The notes beneath the pieces are model-generated. The model was not told the origin of the DNA. It worked only from the letters and a program-made list of their open reading frames with translations, and searched no databases. Made by a program: the position numbers and the translations under genes. This document shows, piece after piece, positions 52,229-61,759 of a DNA stretch of 64,000 bases (positions are counted from its first letter, which is position 1; each line of letters begins with the position of its first letter). The stretch comes from Geodermatophilus saharensis (GTDB taxonomy: Bacteria > Actinomycetota > Actinomycetes > Mycobacteriales > Geodermatophilaceae). The stretch lies in assembly GCF_900188205.1 (NCBI RefSeq), contig NZ_FZOH01000009.1, positions 124,001 to 188,000 on the forward strand, written 5' to 3'.

Positions 52229-53335
52229 TCAGCGCCGGCCGGCGGCGATCTCCTCGTCCCGGTGCTCCGCGGCGGGGACGGGCTCGGCGGCCCGCTCCCG
52301 ACGGGACTCCACGACGCTGCTGATGACCGCGGCGACGATGAACAGCAGCCCGGTCAGGCCGGTCACGTACTCGCTGATGTGGAACCGCAGCTCGAGGATC
52401 ATGATCGCGGCGAGGAAGCCGATGGCCCACATGGCGCCGTGCTCCAGGTAGCGGTACTCGTCGAGCGTGCCCTTGTCGACCATGTAGATGGTCAGCGACC
52501 GCACCCAGAAGGCGCCGATACCCAGGCCCAGCGCGATGATGAAGATGTCGCTGCTGATGGCGAAGGCGCCGATGACGCCGTCGAAGGAGAAGGACGCGTC
52601 GAGCACCTCCAGGTAGAGGAACGCCGCGGCGCCCGCGCCGGCGACGGCCTTGGTGGCGGTGCCGGTGGTCGACCCGCCGGTCGCGGTGACGTCGTCGGCG
52701 TCGTCCTCCTCCGGGGCCTCCATGAGCTCGTTGAGGCCGCCGATGAGCAGGTAGGTGAACAGGCCGGCGATGCCGGAGACCAGCACGGTGGCGTACTTGT
52801 CGTCGTCGGCGATCTGCGACCCGACGTAGATGACCGCCAGCGCGATCACGATGGCTAGGTAGGGCAGCTTGCCGGCCTTGGCCAGCGGCCGCTCCAGCCA
52901 CGACAGCCAGTGGATCTCCCGCTCCTCGTCGAAGAGGAAGTTGAGGAAGATCATCAGCAGGAAGATGCCACCGAAGGTGTAGATCGCCTCGGCCGCGGCC
53001 TCGACGTTCTCGCCGTAGGCCTGCTGGTCGGTCAGCGCGAGGTCCCAGACCTCGGGGATCGACAGGCCCGCGGTGACCGACACCAGCACGATCGGCAGCA
53101 GCAGCCGCATGCCGAACACGGCGATGAAGATGCCGACGTAGAGGAACAGCTTGCGCCACAGCGGGCTCATCCGGCGCAGCACCTTGGCGTTGACCACGGC
53201 GTTGTCGAACGACAGGCACACCTCGAGCACGCCGAGGACGGCGACGGCGAGGAGTGCGGCCGGTCCGCCGAAGAACACGGCGGTGACGAGCGCGGCCACC
53301 GTCAGACCGACGGAGAAGCCGAAGTAGCGGAGCAT
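52229..53335 (-). CDS. DUF475 / TerC-like integral membrane protein
   Basis: A 368-residue membrane protein with about nine hydrophobic helices. Two acidic membrane motifs are typical of the TerC superfamily: E-V-C-L-S-F-D-N-A-V near 38 and D-A-S-F-S-F-D-G-V-I near 245; the Asp residues are believed to bind or carry metal ions. The loop near 205-220 is acidic (E-E-D-D-A-D-D). The frame is open to 53557, but the ATG at 53335 with AAAGGAA upstream gives the expected N-terminus. It is divergent from the coiled-coil gene (237-nt region without recognisable boxes) and forms one flank of the Ter island. Confidence 0.9.
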   Translation of the reverse strand: MLRYFGFSVGLTVAALVTAVFFGGPAALLAVAVLGVLEVCLSFDNAVVNAKVLRRMSPLWRKLFLYVGIFIAVFGMRLLLPIVLVSVTAGLSIPEVWDLALTDQQAYGENVEAAAEAIYTFGGIFLLMIFLNFLFDEEREIHWLSWLERPLAKAGKLPYLAIVIALAVIYVGSQIADDDKYATVLVSGIAGLFTYLLIGGLNELMEAPEEDDADDVTATGGSTTGTATKAVAGAGAAAFLYLEVLDASFSFDGVIGAFAISSDIFIIALGLGIGAFWVRSLTIYMVDKGTLDEYRYLEHGAMWAIGFLAAIMILELRFHISEYVTGLTGLLFIVAAVISSVVESRRERAAEPVPAAEHRDEEIAAGRR

Positions 53336-53571
53336 CAGGTTCCTTTCCGACGCCTGACGGGCGAGGCGGCGACGAGTGCGGCGCGGAGAGCACCGGGCCG
53401 GGTCGGCCGGCAGACGAGTCCGAGGGTGTCCAACGTCCCCGCACCGGCGGACGTTCCCGCCCCGGCGCGCCGGACGGGTGAGCGGTGCCACGCCCGCGGG
53501 AGAGCCCGGCCCCGACGTGGTAGGCACGACGCCGGGGCGCGGGCGCGCCGGCGGCACGGAGGGAGACGGTC

Positions 53572-54843
53572 GTGGGCGGGCTCGGTGGGAACCCCGCTCC
53601 CCGCTGGTGGCGGCGCGACCGGGAGGCGGGGCGGCGCGAGGCGGTCGCGGCGCGCGAGGCCGCCGCCGCGGCGATGCTCGAGCTGGACGCGGCGCTGGCC
53701 GACCTGCCCGACGCGATGGCCGCCGCCGAGGAGGCCGGCGCCACCGCCGGTGGCCCGCGGGGCCGGCGTGCGGTCGCCGTCCCGCCGGAGCTGGCGCGCG
53801 ACTGGCACGCCCTGTCGACGCACGCCGACGCCGTCATCGGCTCCTACCTGCAGGCCGTCGCCCGGCACGACGACGTCGACGAGCCGGCCCGCGCCCACGC
53901 CGCGACGCGGGAGCTGGGCGCCGCCGCGACCGCGCTGCGCGGCGTCCTCGACCAGGTGCGGCGCTTCCGGGAGCAGTACGGCGAGGTGCTCGCCGCCGCC
54001 GCCCGCGTGCGCGCCACCGCCCGGACGGCGGTGTCCGCCGCCTCCGCCGCGCTCGCCGACGCCCGGACCGCGCTGGCCGCCGCCTCCTCCGCCGAGCTCA
54101 CCGACCCCGGGGTGCCGGCCCTGCTCGACGACGCCGCTGCCGCGCTGGCCGGCGCCGAGACCGCCCTGGCGCAGCGCCGGGCCGCCGACGCCGTCGCCGC
54201 GGCCGAGCGGGCCCGCCGGGGGGCCGACGCCGCCGCCGACCGGCTCCGGAGGCTCCCCGAGCGGGCCGCCGAGGTGCGCCGGGGCGCGGCGTCGGTGCGC
54301 ACCCGCCGGGAGGCGCTGGGCACGCGGCACGAGCGGCTGGCGCCGGTGATGAGCGAACTGCGGCGGCGCTATCCGCTGTCGGCGTGGGCCGACGTCGAAC
54401 GGGCTCCGCAGCGGGCGGCCGAGGCGCTCGCTGCGGCCGACGCGGCGCTCGGCGCGCTGGAGGCGGCGCTGGCCGCGCCCGTCCTCGACGTGCCGGAGGC
54501 CGCCGCGCAGCTGGCGCGGGTCCGCGCGGCGGCCGGCCGGGTCGACGACGAGGTGCGCGCGGCGACCGGGCGGCTGGCGCGGCTCGACGCCGTCCGGGCC
54601 GATCCGGGGTCGCTGCTGGCCGGGGTGCAGCGCGGCGTCGTCGACGCGCGGCGGTTCCTCGCCGGGCTGCCCGAGGAGCGGGGCCGCCGCTACCGCCGGA
54701 CCTTCGAGGACCTCGCCCGGCGGCTGCCCGCGCTGGAGGCGGCGGCCCGGGGCGACCGGCCGGACTGGGGCGCGGTGCTGCGCGAGGCGGAGTCGATCGA
54801 GCAGGGCCTGGCCGGGCTGGTGCGCACCGCCCGGGCGGAGTAG
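53572..54843 (+). CDS. Alanine-rich coiled-coil protein
   Basis: A 423-residue protein, very rich in Ala, Arg and Glu, that is nearly all helix with predicted coiled coils over most of residues 20-400. No enzyme motif, signal peptide or membrane helix is seen. It is the only plus-strand gene of the island, divergent from the DUF475 gene and ending 8 nt from the proline dehydrogenase stop. The GTG start has GGAGGGAGA upstream. Coiled-coil proteins accompany Ter systems in other bacteria, where they may act as scaffolds; that role is inference here. Composition bias makes homology statements risky. Confidence 0.75.
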   Translation: MGGLGGNPAPRWWRRDREAGRREAVAAREAAAAAMLELDAALADLPDAMAAAEEAGATAGGPRGRRAVAVPPELARDWHALSTHADAVIGSYLQAVARHDDVDEPARAHAATRELGAAATALRGVLDQVRRFREQYGEVLAAAARVRATARTAVSAASAALADARTALAAASSAELTDPGVPALLDDAAAALAGAETALAQRRAADAVAAAERARRGADAAADRLRRLPERAAEVRRGAASVRTRREALGTRHERLAPVMSELRRRYPLSAWADVERAPQRAAEALAAADAALGALEAALAAPVLDVPEAAAQLARVRAAAGRVDDEVRAATGRLARLDAVRADPGSLLAGVQRGVVDARRFLAGLPEERGRRYRRTFEDLARRLPALEAAARGDRPDWGAVLREAESIEQGLAGLVRTARAE

Positions 54844-54851
54844 CGGCCGTC

Positions 54852-55727
54852 TCACGCGCCGCGGGACTCGGCCAGCCGCCGCATCCAGTAGCGGAACCAG
54901 TCCTCGCCGTAGGGCACGTACACCCGGGTCGGGACGCCGCGGCGCCGGAGGTCGGCGAGGACGTCGGGCCGCACGCCCAGCAGCTGCTCGACGGTCCCCG
55001 CCCCGCCGAGCAGGAGCAGCGCCTCGCGCAGCCGCCCGTCGTGGGTGGCCATCGACCACTGCGCCCGCCGTCCGGCCAGGTGCGCGCCCAGCCGCAGGTA
55101 GGCGACGTCGGTGGGCTCGCCGTAGGGGTGCGCCCCGGACCGCTCGACGTAGGCGCCCTTGACCAGCCGCACGTGGACGCCGGCGTCGACGAGCGCGTCG
55201 ACGTCGCCGGGCGAGCGCAGCAGGTTGGCCTGCACGGTGGCGCCCAGCCGGTCGGCGAGCCCGCGGCCGGCGACGTCGAGGACGCAGCCCCACACCGCGC
55301 CGGTCCGGGCGGCGTCCTCGGCGCCCACCTGCACCCGCCGGCCCGGGGGCAGCGCGCCCGCGACGGCGGCGAGCCGGTCGGCGGTGCCGGCCGGGTCGAC
55401 GTCGAGCGCCAGGTGGGTCAGGTCGACCGACAGCCAGGCGTCGGCCGGGGGCGGGGGCAGCGCGGCGGCCAGGGAGCGGTACCGCTCGGCGACGCCGGCC
55501 GCGGTGCCGACGTCGGACACCCCCTCGCCGAAGAGGTCGACGCTGACGCCGTGCCCGGCGGCGAGCAGCCGGCCGGCGACGGTCAGCGCCTCGCCGCTGC
55601 CCTGGCCGGCCACGTAGCGGGAGGCCGCCCGCCGGCTGAGCTCCTCCCCGCCCGGCACGGCGCGGACGGCGCGCTCGAACCGCTCGCTCGTCGCCAGCCG
55701 GAAAAGCACCGCGCGGTCGAGACCCAC
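54852..55727 (-). CDS. Proline dehydrogenase family protein
   Basis: A 291-residue FAD-dependent TIM-barrel enzyme that oxidises proline to pyrroline-5-carboxylate. Motifs of the family are present: V-D-L-F-G-E-G-V-S-D near 63, V-R-L-V-K-G-A-Y-V-E near 190, S-M-A-T-H-D-G near 223, and the FAD/proline-binding Y-V-P-Y-G-E-D-W-F-R-Y-W-M-R-R-L near 275. The GTG start lies 21 nt after the HAD phosphatase stop, so it is the final gene of the Ter metabolite operon rather than part of a proline pathway; no P5C dehydrogenase is near. It could act on proline or a related imino acid. Confidence 0.85.
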   Translation of the reverse strand: MGLDRAVLFRLATSERFERAVRAVPGGEELSRRAASRYVAGQGSGEALTVAGRLLAAGHGVSVDLFGEGVSDVGTAAGVAERYRSLAAALPPPPADAWLSVDLTHLALDVDPAGTADRLAAVAGALPPGRRVQVGAEDAARTGAVWGCVLDVAGRGLADRLGATVQANLLRSPGDVDALVDAGVHVRLVKGAYVERSGAHPYGEPTDVAYLRLGAHLAGRRAQWSMATHDGRLREALLLLGGAGTVEQLLGVRPDVLADLRRRGVPTRVYVPYGEDWFRYWMRRLAESRGA

Positions 55728-55748
55728 GCGGTCACCCTGCCAGAGGCC

Positions 55749-56555
55749 TCAGGCCCGCTCGAGCAGCCAGCGGACGATCTCCTCCCCCGCCGCCGCGCCG
55801 GTGGCCGCGGTGACGGCCACCCGGCTGCCGGTCCAGCCCTGCTCGTGCAGCTCGCCGTGCGCGGGCCGGACGGCGGCGTCGGCGGCGAGCAGCATCGGCG
55901 CGTCGAGCAGGCTGTCGCCGGCGCACAGCAGCCGCGGCGCGGGCCCCTCCCCCGCCAGCAGCCGGCGCAGCCGCAGCAGCCCGCCGGCCTTCGACAGCCC
56001 GGCGGGGACGACGTAGACCTTGCGGCCCTGCACGCTCAGCGTGGCGCCCGCGGCGCTCGCGGCGGCGGTGGTGGCAACCAGCCAGTCCGCCGGGATGCCC
56101 TCGCGGGTGTGCGCCACGAGGTAGCCGAACAGGCCCTCGGCCGGGCGCACGGTGCGCACCCACGGCTCGCCGGCCACCGCCTCCAGCGGGGCGAGCAGCT
56201 CGGCCAGCGGCGCCGCCTGCGCCGCGGTGGCCGCCGCCCAGGCGTCCCAGTCGGGGTCGCGGACGCCGTCGACGAGGAGGACGCCGCCGTTGCCGCACAG
56301 CGCGTAGCGGGGCACCAGCGGCAGCCGCACCCGCTCGTACTGGGCGGCGGTGCGGGTGGTCACCGGGACGACGAGGGCGCGGCGGCCGAGCTCGGCCAGC
56401 AGCTCCCAGGAGACCGGCGTGGCGTGGCTCAGCGGGGCGCCGTCGAGGTGCTCGACGACTGCCAGCCCGTCGGTGCCCCCGGCCGCGGACGCGGAGTAGA
56501 TCAGCGTCCGGTCGAGGTCGACGGCGGCGAGGGTGGCGGGGAGGACCGCGGTCAC
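55749..56555 (-). CDS. HAD-superfamily phosphatase (Cof/SPP-like)
   Basis: A 268-residue HAD hydrolase. The catalytic D-L-D-R-T (Asp13, Asp15, Thr17), the T-T-R-T motif near 65, Lys in L-S-K-A-G-G near 195, and G-D-S-L-L-D near 222 are all present, so it should be an active phosphatase. In Ter clusters such HADs are thought to remove phosphate from an intermediate made by the neighbouring phosphoribosyltransferases. The GTG at 56555 overlaps the StiP gene stop (GTGA); the longer open frame upstream is not used. Confidence 0.87.
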   Translation of the reverse strand: MTAVLPATLAAVDLDRTLIYSASAAGGTDGLAVVEHLDGAPLSHATPVSWELLAELGRRALVVPVTTRTAAQYERVRLPLVPRYALCGNGGVLLVDGVRDPDWDAWAAATAAQAAPLAELLAPLEAVAGEPWVRTVRPAEGLFGYLVAHTREGIPADWLVATTAAASAAGATLSVQGRKVYVVPAGLSKAGGLLRLRRLLAGEGPAPRLLCAGDSLLDAPMLLAADAAVRPAHGELHEQGWTGSRVAVTAATGAAAGEEIVRWLLERA

Positions 56556-57679
56556 CGGGTCACCGGCCGGATCAGCCCGACGCAGGAGTAGGGCAGGCCG
56601 GGCACCTCCACCAGCGGCACCCCGCGGGCCTGCGCGAGGGCGACGACGTGCCGCAGGTCGGCGGCGCGGTCGGGCCGGACCAGCACCTGCCAGGGCACGC
56701 GGCGCAGCAGCACCCGGGTGGTCTCCCCCACGCCGGGCTTGACCAGGTTGACGTCGGCGACGCCGTGGTCGGCCGCGATCCGCTCCACCGCCGCCCACCC
56801 GGCCCAGGTCGGCCGGCGCCGCGCGGCGGGGACGTCGTCGGCCGGGGGCCGGGTGGGGAAGGCGGCGGCGACGGTGTCGACGAACAGCTCCGACACGTCG
56901 GAGCCGGCGAGCTCGGCGTAGTACTTCGCGCCGTGGAACATGCCGGGGCCGATGAGGTCCTCGCGCAGCACCGTCCGCGACACCAGCCCGGACACCGTGC
57001 TGTTGAGGCAGGCGCTGGGGATGAGGAAGTCGTCGCGGGTGCCGTACAGCTCGGTGCAGACGCCGGGGTCGGCGAGCACGGCGAGCCGGTCGTCGAGGGC
57101 GGCGTCCTCCGGGTGCGCGGCGACCCAGCCGGCGACGGCCTCGGTCAGCTGCCGCTGGATGGCGCCCTTGCCGGTCCAGCCGTCGACGAACCGCAGCGCG
57201 CCGGCCGGGTGGCGGGCGAGCACGTGCGCCATCGCCACCTCGTCGATGCCCCGGCCGCGGATGATCGAGATCGTGTAGTGCGGCACGTCGACGCCGCGCG
57301 AGGCCCGGTACCAGCGGCGCAGCAGCACCCCGATCGGGGTGCCGGCGCGGGCCAGCGAGACCAGCACCGGCCGGTGCCCGGCCGCGGCCGCGGCGTCCCA
57401 CACCAGCTCCCCGACCCGGGCGACGGCGTCGGCGAGCCGGCCGGCCGACTGCTCCAGCGCGGTCGTGAACAGCGCGAGGTAGGCGTCGTCGGGCTGGTAC
57501 TCGACCGGCAGCATCTCCGAGTAGTGGGTGCCCGACTGGATGGCCTCCTCGCGGTCCTCGGTGCCGCGCTCGAGCGCCACGCCGGACAGGTCGGTGAGCA
57601 GCCAGGTGACGTCCTCGGCCGGGTAGGAGCCGAACCGGCCGGGGACGGCGGCCGTGAGCGGGGGCTGCAGCGCGGTCAC
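56552..57679 (-). CDS. StiP/PRTase-like protein with C-terminal PELOTA RNA-binding domain
   Basis: A 375-residue Ter-cluster protein. The N-terminal part matches the StiP family (also described as a phosphoribosyltransferase-like or cysteine-protease domain): G-T-H-Y-S-E-M-L-P-V-E near 52, L-A-R-A-G-T-P-I-G near 105, and F-V-D-G-W-T-G-K-G near 164, a plausible PRPP loop. The C-terminal 70 residues (about 305-375, A-D-V-N-L-V-K-P-G-V-G-E-T-T-R-V-L-L) match the PELOTA RNA-binding domain. It is found almost only in Ter metabolite operons. The GTG at 57679 overlaps the PRTase-TRSP stop (GTGA). Confidence 0.85.
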   Translation of the reverse strand: MTALQPPLTAAVPGRFGSYPAEDVTWLLTDLSGVALERGTEDREEAIQSGTHYSEMLPVEYQPDDAYLALFTTALEQSAGRLADAVARVGELVWDAAAAAGHRPVLVSLARAGTPIGVLLRRWYRASRGVDVPHYTISIIRGRGIDEVAMAHVLARHPAGALRFVDGWTGKGAIQRQLTEAVAGWVAAHPEDAALDDRLAVLADPGVCTELYGTRDDFLIPSACLNSTVSGLVSRTVLREDLIGPGMFHGAKYYAELAGSDVSELFVDTVAAAFPTRPPADDVPAARRRPTWAGWAAVERIAADHGVADVNLVKPGVGETTRVLLRRVPWQVLVRPDRAADLRHVVALAQARGVPLVEVPGLPYSCVGLIRPVTR

Positions 57680-58947
57680 GGTGCGGGCTCCCAGAGCGGC
57701 ACCGGGACCACGTGGACGGCGCGGGCGGCGAAGGGGCGCAGCGCCTGCGCCAGCGGGGCAGCGTCGGCGGCCGGGGCGTCGACGACGACCACGACGTCGT
57801 CGGCGCGCAGGTCCGACCAGGGACCGTGCGCCGGGACGGCGGCGGGATCGGCGAGGTTGTGCACCCGCGAGGTGCGGGACGGGTCGTCCGGCGCGGGGAA
57901 GGACAGGCTGCGGCGCAGGGCGTAGCCGGGGTCGTCGGCGGCGTGCACGGGGCTCCGGGTGGTCGACTGGGTGGTGACGGGGACGCCCGCCAGCCGCCCG
58001 GCGAGGGCGGCGGCGAGCACGGTGGGCGCGTACACGAACTCCTCGGTGCCGAGCACGAGGACCCCGCGGCTGCCGGCCAGCGCCGGCGCGAGCGCGGCGG
58101 CCGCGGTGCCGGCGGCCGCGTGCAGCCGGGCGGTCCCGGCGGCGGTCAGCCCGTGGCGGGCCGTGGTCGGCGCGCCCGCCGGCCACAGTCCCTCGTGCAC
58201 CCGCACCGCGCCGGGAGCGCCGGCCGGGATCGGCGCCGGGGCGGGCAGCGCGGCTCGGGCGGCCGCGGCGCGCGCCAGGACGTCGTCGGGGAGGGTGAGC
58301 GCGGTGGTGAGGACGGCGGCGACGTCGACCCGCACGCCCAGCGCGGCGGCGCGCTCGGCGAAGGCGGCCCGCGCCGCGGGCGGGCGGGCGTCGAGCAGGG
58401 TGCCGACGACGTAGCGCTCCCGCGGCCAGCGGGCGTGCAGCTCGGCGACGGTGTTGAGCGCGGTGCGCCCGCTGGTCAGCTCGTCGTCGACGAGCACCAG
58501 CGGGCCGGGCGCGTCGAGGCCCACGGGGCCGGCCGGCTGCAGGGCGTGGGCGACGGCGTGGGAGTGCTCCTCCTCGAACGCGGCCGCCACCGGCACGCCC
58601 GGGTGGACCCGTCGCGTGGTCGACAGCGCGGCCGCACCGAGCCGTGCGGCGGCGGCGTGCCCGAGTCCGGTGGCGGTCTCGCAGTAGCCGATCACCAGGC
58701 CGGGCACCTCCCCGCCCAGGACGGCGGCCACGGCGTCACCGACGGCGTGCGCGGCAGCCAGGACCTCGGCGGGGGCGACCGGCACGTGCTTGCCGAGGAC
58801 GCGGGAGACGACGAGGTGGGCCCGGCGCGGGTTGTCCCGCAGCGCCAGGCCGCACAGCCGCGCGAAGCGGCCGGGGTCGGACACCCCGACGTCGAGCAGC
58901 GCGGAGACGGTGCCGGCGAGACCCGCCGGGACGATCGTGGCGGTCAC
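57676..58947 (-). CDS. Phosphoribosyltransferase with C-terminal TRSP domain
   Basis: A 423-residue protein. The phosphoribosyltransferase domain spans about 20-220, with the PRPP-binding loop L-V-L-V-D-D-E-L-T-S-G-R-T near 146-158 and the E-E-E-H-S-H-A segment before it. The C-terminal part carries the eponymous T-T-R-S-P motif near 330 of the TRSP domain, always linked to this PRTase type. It presumably makes a ribosylated or nucleoside-like product from PRPP. GTG overlaps join it to the CitE gene upstream (58947) and the StiP gene downstream (57676), so the three are translated as a block. Confidence 0.87.
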   Translation of the reverse strand: MTATIVPAGLAGTVSALLDVGVSDPGRFARLCGLALRDNPRRAHLVVSRVLGKHVPVAPAEVLAAAHAVGDAVAAVLGGEVPGLVIGYCETATGLGHAAAARLGAAALSTTRRVHPGVPVAAAFEEEHSHAVAHALQPAGPVGLDAPGPLVLVDDELTSGRTALNTVAELHARWPRERYVVGTLLDARPPAARAAFAERAAALGVRVDVAAVLTTALTLPDDVLARAAAARAALPAPAPIPAGAPGAVRVHEGLWPAGAPTTARHGLTAAGTARLHAAAGTAAAALAPALAGSRGVLVLGTEEFVYAPTVLAAALAGRLAGVPVTTQSTTRSPVHAADDPGYALRRSLSFPAPDDPSRTSRVHNLADPAAVPAHGPWSDLRADDVVVVVDAPAADAAPLAQALRPFAARAVHVVPVPLWEPAP

Positions 58948-60146
58948 GCGCGGCGGACCTCGCCGCCGGCGAAGACCTCCGCCACCCGGCGCTCCCCGGC
59001 CGACAGCAGGTCGACCAGCGCCGCCTCGTCGGCGACCACGCCGTAGACGGCGGCGCGGCGGCTGATCAGCTCCGCCCACAGCGCGTGCGGTCCGATCTCG
59101 TTCATCCGGCCGTTGCCGGAGACCGCGATGCCGCCCTGGCCGCGTGCGGTGAGGATCTCGAGGGCGTCGTCGTACTCGGTGCGCGAGACGGTCAGCAGCG
59201 CGTTGACCACCGAGACGTGCGCCGGGTGGATCACGGTCTTGCCGAGCACCCCGTTGGCCTTGTCGAGGGCGACCTCGCGCACCAGGCCGTCGAGGTCGCC
59301 GGCGATCATCCGCTGCCGCAGCCGGCCCTCGTGCTGCTCGGTGAACGGGGACTGGCGCAGCTGCGGCTTGAACAGCCGGGGGCCGGGGATGTGCTCCCAC
59401 ACCGCGCCGGTGACCACGTGCTCGCCGCCGCGGGTGAACCGGTTGACCACGTCGGCCAGGCAGTCCCGCACGACGGCGACGTCCCAGATCGTGGTGTCGC
59501 GGTCGCGGCGCAGGCCGAACAGCCCCGACAGGTCGGTGCCGCCCACGCGCAGGCACAGCACCTGCTCGCGGTGGGCGTCGACGACCGCGGCGAGGGCGGC
59601 CAGCGCCTCGGCGCGGGTCTCCCGCCACGCGAGGTCGGGCGTCTCGAGGATCGGCATGCCGTAGAGCGGGTGCCCGGTGTCGGCGGTGACCTCGGCGATC
59701 GCCTCGAGCATCGGCCCGAGGGTCGCGCCGGTGGCCTTGGGCAGGCTGAACCCGGTCAGCCGGGCCAGCGCCGGTCCCGCCCCGACGGCGATCGAGCGGA
59801 TCTGCTCCGGCGTGCGCACCCGCACGAACACCAGCGGCAGCGGCGCCGGGTCGCCCTCGGTGACCCGCCGGTCGATCCGCTGCAGCGCGGCGACGACGTT
59901 GGCCTCGGCCTCCCCCACGGCGGCGTGCGGGATGGCGTCCTCCAGGCACCACACGGTGCTCGTGGCGCCCGCGGCGGCGGCCCGGGCGGCGTCGGCGTCC
60001 AGGGACGGCCGGGTGCCGGGGCTGTAGAGGGTCGCGCCGAGGGCCAGGGCGAGCATGGCGCGCGGCGTGGCGGGGCCGATCTCCCCCGGCGGGACGGCGA
60101 AGAGCCGCTCGCGCTCGTCGTCGGTCAGGTAGGCGAAGTGGCGCAC
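58944..60146 (-). CDS. HpcH/HpaI aldolase / CitE-like lyase
   Basis: A 400-residue TIM-barrel aldolase of the CitE-like type found in Ter clusters. Visible motifs are W-C-L-E-D-A-I-P near 68 (acidic metal ligand), V-F-V-R-V-R-T-P, F-S-L-P-K-A-T-G near 130, M-P-I-L-E-T-P-D near 165, and K-T-V-I-H-P-A-H near 308. It probably forms or breaks a C-C bond in the metabolite pathway. The GTG start follows GAGAGGGA. About 70 nt separate it from the TerD-VWA gene upstream; the stop overlaps the PRTase gene (GTGA). Confidence 0.87.
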   Translation of the reverse strand: MRHFAYLTDDERERLFAVPPGEIGPATPRAMLALALGATLYSPGTRPSLDADAARAAAAGATSTVWCLEDAIPHAAVGEAEANVVAALQRIDRRVTEGDPAPLPLVFVRVRTPEQIRSIAVGAGPALARLTGFSLPKATGATLGPMLEAIAEVTADTGHPLYGMPILETPDLAWRETRAEALAALAAVVDAHREQVLCLRVGGTDLSGLFGLRRDRDTTIWDVAVVRDCLADVVNRFTRGGEHVVTGAVWEHIPGPRLFKPQLRQSPFTEQHEGRLRQRMIAGDLDGLVREVALDKANGVLGKTVIHPAHVSVVNALLTVSRTEYDDALEILTARGQGGIAVSGNGRMNEIGPHALWAELISRRAAVYGVVADEAALVDLLSAGERRVAEVFAGGEVRRA

Positions 60147-60217
60147 GGTCGATCCCTCTCACCCTCTGCTGGATGTGGGCTGGATGCGGCCTGGACGGCC
60201 GGTGTGGTCTCGGGGGG

Positions 60218-61600
60218 TCAGGGACGCAGCAGGCCCTGGGCCCGCGCCCGCTGCAGCCAGCCGGGGTACTCGGTCATCAGCCGGTCGAACAGCGCGTCGT
60301 CGCCGATCGGCCGGCGGCCCATGAGGTCGTCCTGGTCGACGGCGAAGAAGTCGGCGTTGTCGGTGAACCGGCCCTCGAGGTCGTCGAGCCGCTGCAGGTA
60401 GGAGAACTGCCGCTCCGGGCCGATGCCCATGAACTGCCAGAACACCGGCTCGTAGGACGCCGCACGGATCTGCCGGGTGGCCACCGCCTTGTCACTGGGC
60501 GCCCCGTCGGTCAGGAACATGACGTAGACGGGCACCTGCGCCGGCTGGGGCTCGGCGCGCTCGCGGCTGTCGCCGAAGTAGGCCTGGCGGACGGCGGCCA
60601 TCGCGGCGCCGTAGCGGGTGTCGTACTCCAGCGGGTACCGGTGGGTGAGCTCGGCGATGTACTGCTGGTGGCCCTCCAGTCGCAGCCCCGGCTCGGGCCG
60701 GTGCACGTCCTTGCCGAAGAGGAAGACGTCCACGACGCCGTCGTCGTCGAAGCGCAGTCCCAGCGCGAGCACCCGCTCGGCCAGCCGCTGCACGGCGCCG
60801 GCGCGGTACAGCGCGGCCATCGAGCCGGAGATGTCGAGCACCAGCGCGACGCGGGCGGTGTGCTCGCCCAGGCCCCGCTTCTGCAGGCTGACGCCGGCGG
60901 TCTTGACCAGGCTGAGCATCTGCGGCGCCTGCGCCGACAGCTTCTTCTCCAGGTCGACCAGCCGGCGCTTCTCCATGCTGACCGGCGGTGCCGCCGGCGG
61001 GGGCGGGGCGGACGGTGCGGCGGCGGGGGCCGGTGCGGCGGCGGGGGCAGCGGCAGGCTCGTCGTCGACGCTGACGCCGACGTCGGTGGCCATGGCCGCC
61101 AGGCCGCCGGTGTAGCCCTGCCCGACCGCGCGGACCTTCCACTCGCCGCCGCGGCGGTAGACCTCGGCGAAGACCAGGGCGGTCTCCGGCCCGGCGGCCA
61201 GCTCGCAGCGCACCGCGGCCGGGGCGCCGCCGTCGGGGGCCACCTCGACGGCGAGGCCGGTGAGCGCGCCGAAGGTGCCCGCGCCGTCGAGGGAGGCGCC
61301 GATGACGACCTTCTCCACGTCGGCGGGCAGCGCGGCGGGGTCGATGCGGACCTGGTCGACGGTCCCGCCGCCGCGGGTGGACTTGCCGAGGTGGCGCACC
61401 GCGCCGCCGGCGCCGGCGGGCTGGTTGTAGAAGACGAAGTCGTCGTCGCTGCGGACCCGGCCGGCGCCGGTGGTGAGGAACGCCGAGAGGTCGGCGTCGA
61501 CGCCGGGCGCCGGGTTCCAGGTGAGGGTGACGACGACGGGACCGGTCAGGCCGGCCTGGGCCAGGCCGACGTTGCCGCCGCGGGTGAGGACGTGGACCAC
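60218..61600 (-). CDS. terF: TerD-VWA protein (TerF-like)
   Basis: A 460-residue two-domain protein. Residues 1-165 are a TerD-like domain (G-N-V-G-L near 10, D-A-D-L-S-A-F-L and D-D-D-F-V-F-Y-N near 55). A Pro/Ala-rich linker (about 170-200) and a conserved helical stretch follow, then a von Willebrand A domain (about 240-430) with the MIDAS motif D-I-S-G-S-M near 252 and T-D-G-A-P-S-D near 365. In Ter systems such proteins are proposed to bind metal and protein partners. It is preceded by terD on the same strand with a terminator between, so it has its own promoter, though no clear box was found. Confidence 0.88.
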   Translation of the reverse strand: MVHVLTRGGNVGLAQAGLTGPVVVTLTWNPAPGVDADLSAFLTTGAGRVRSDDDFVFYNQPAGAGGAVRHLGKSTRGGGTVDQVRIDPAALPADVEKVVIGASLDGAGTFGALTGLAVEVAPDGGAPAAVRCELAAGPETALVFAEVYRRGGEWKVRAVGQGYTGGLAAMATDVGVSVDDEPAAAPAAAPAPAAAPSAPPPPAAPPVSMEKRRLVDLEKKLSAQAPQMLSLVKTAGVSLQKRGLGEHTARVALVLDISGSMAALYRAGAVQRLAERVLALGLRFDDDGVVDVFLFGKDVHRPEPGLRLEGHQQYIAELTHRYPLEYDTRYGAAMAAVRQAYFGDSRERAEPQPAQVPVYVMFLTDGAPSDKAVATRQIRAASYEPVFWQFMGIGPERQFSYLQRLDDLEGRFTDNADFFAVDQDDLMGRRPIGDDALFDRLMTEYPGWLQRARAQGLLRP

Positions 61601-61759
61601 GCTGCTGCCGCTCAGCCGGAGGAGCGGGCGGTGCGCGGGTGGACGGCGGGCACGTCAGCGGGCATGGCGGGGTCGGACCTCCGGTCTCGGGCGGGTGCGG
61701 AAGCGCGCGGACAGTACGTCGGGCGGGCCCGGAACGGGAGGGATCGGCGCGCGGGGCGG

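Noticed and set aside
53336-53571. Shared operator motif among upstream regions of the Ter-island genes
   Set aside because: By eye I compared the regions upstream of DUF475, terC, terD and the AIM24 operon and found no common palindrome; a motif search would be needed to settle this.
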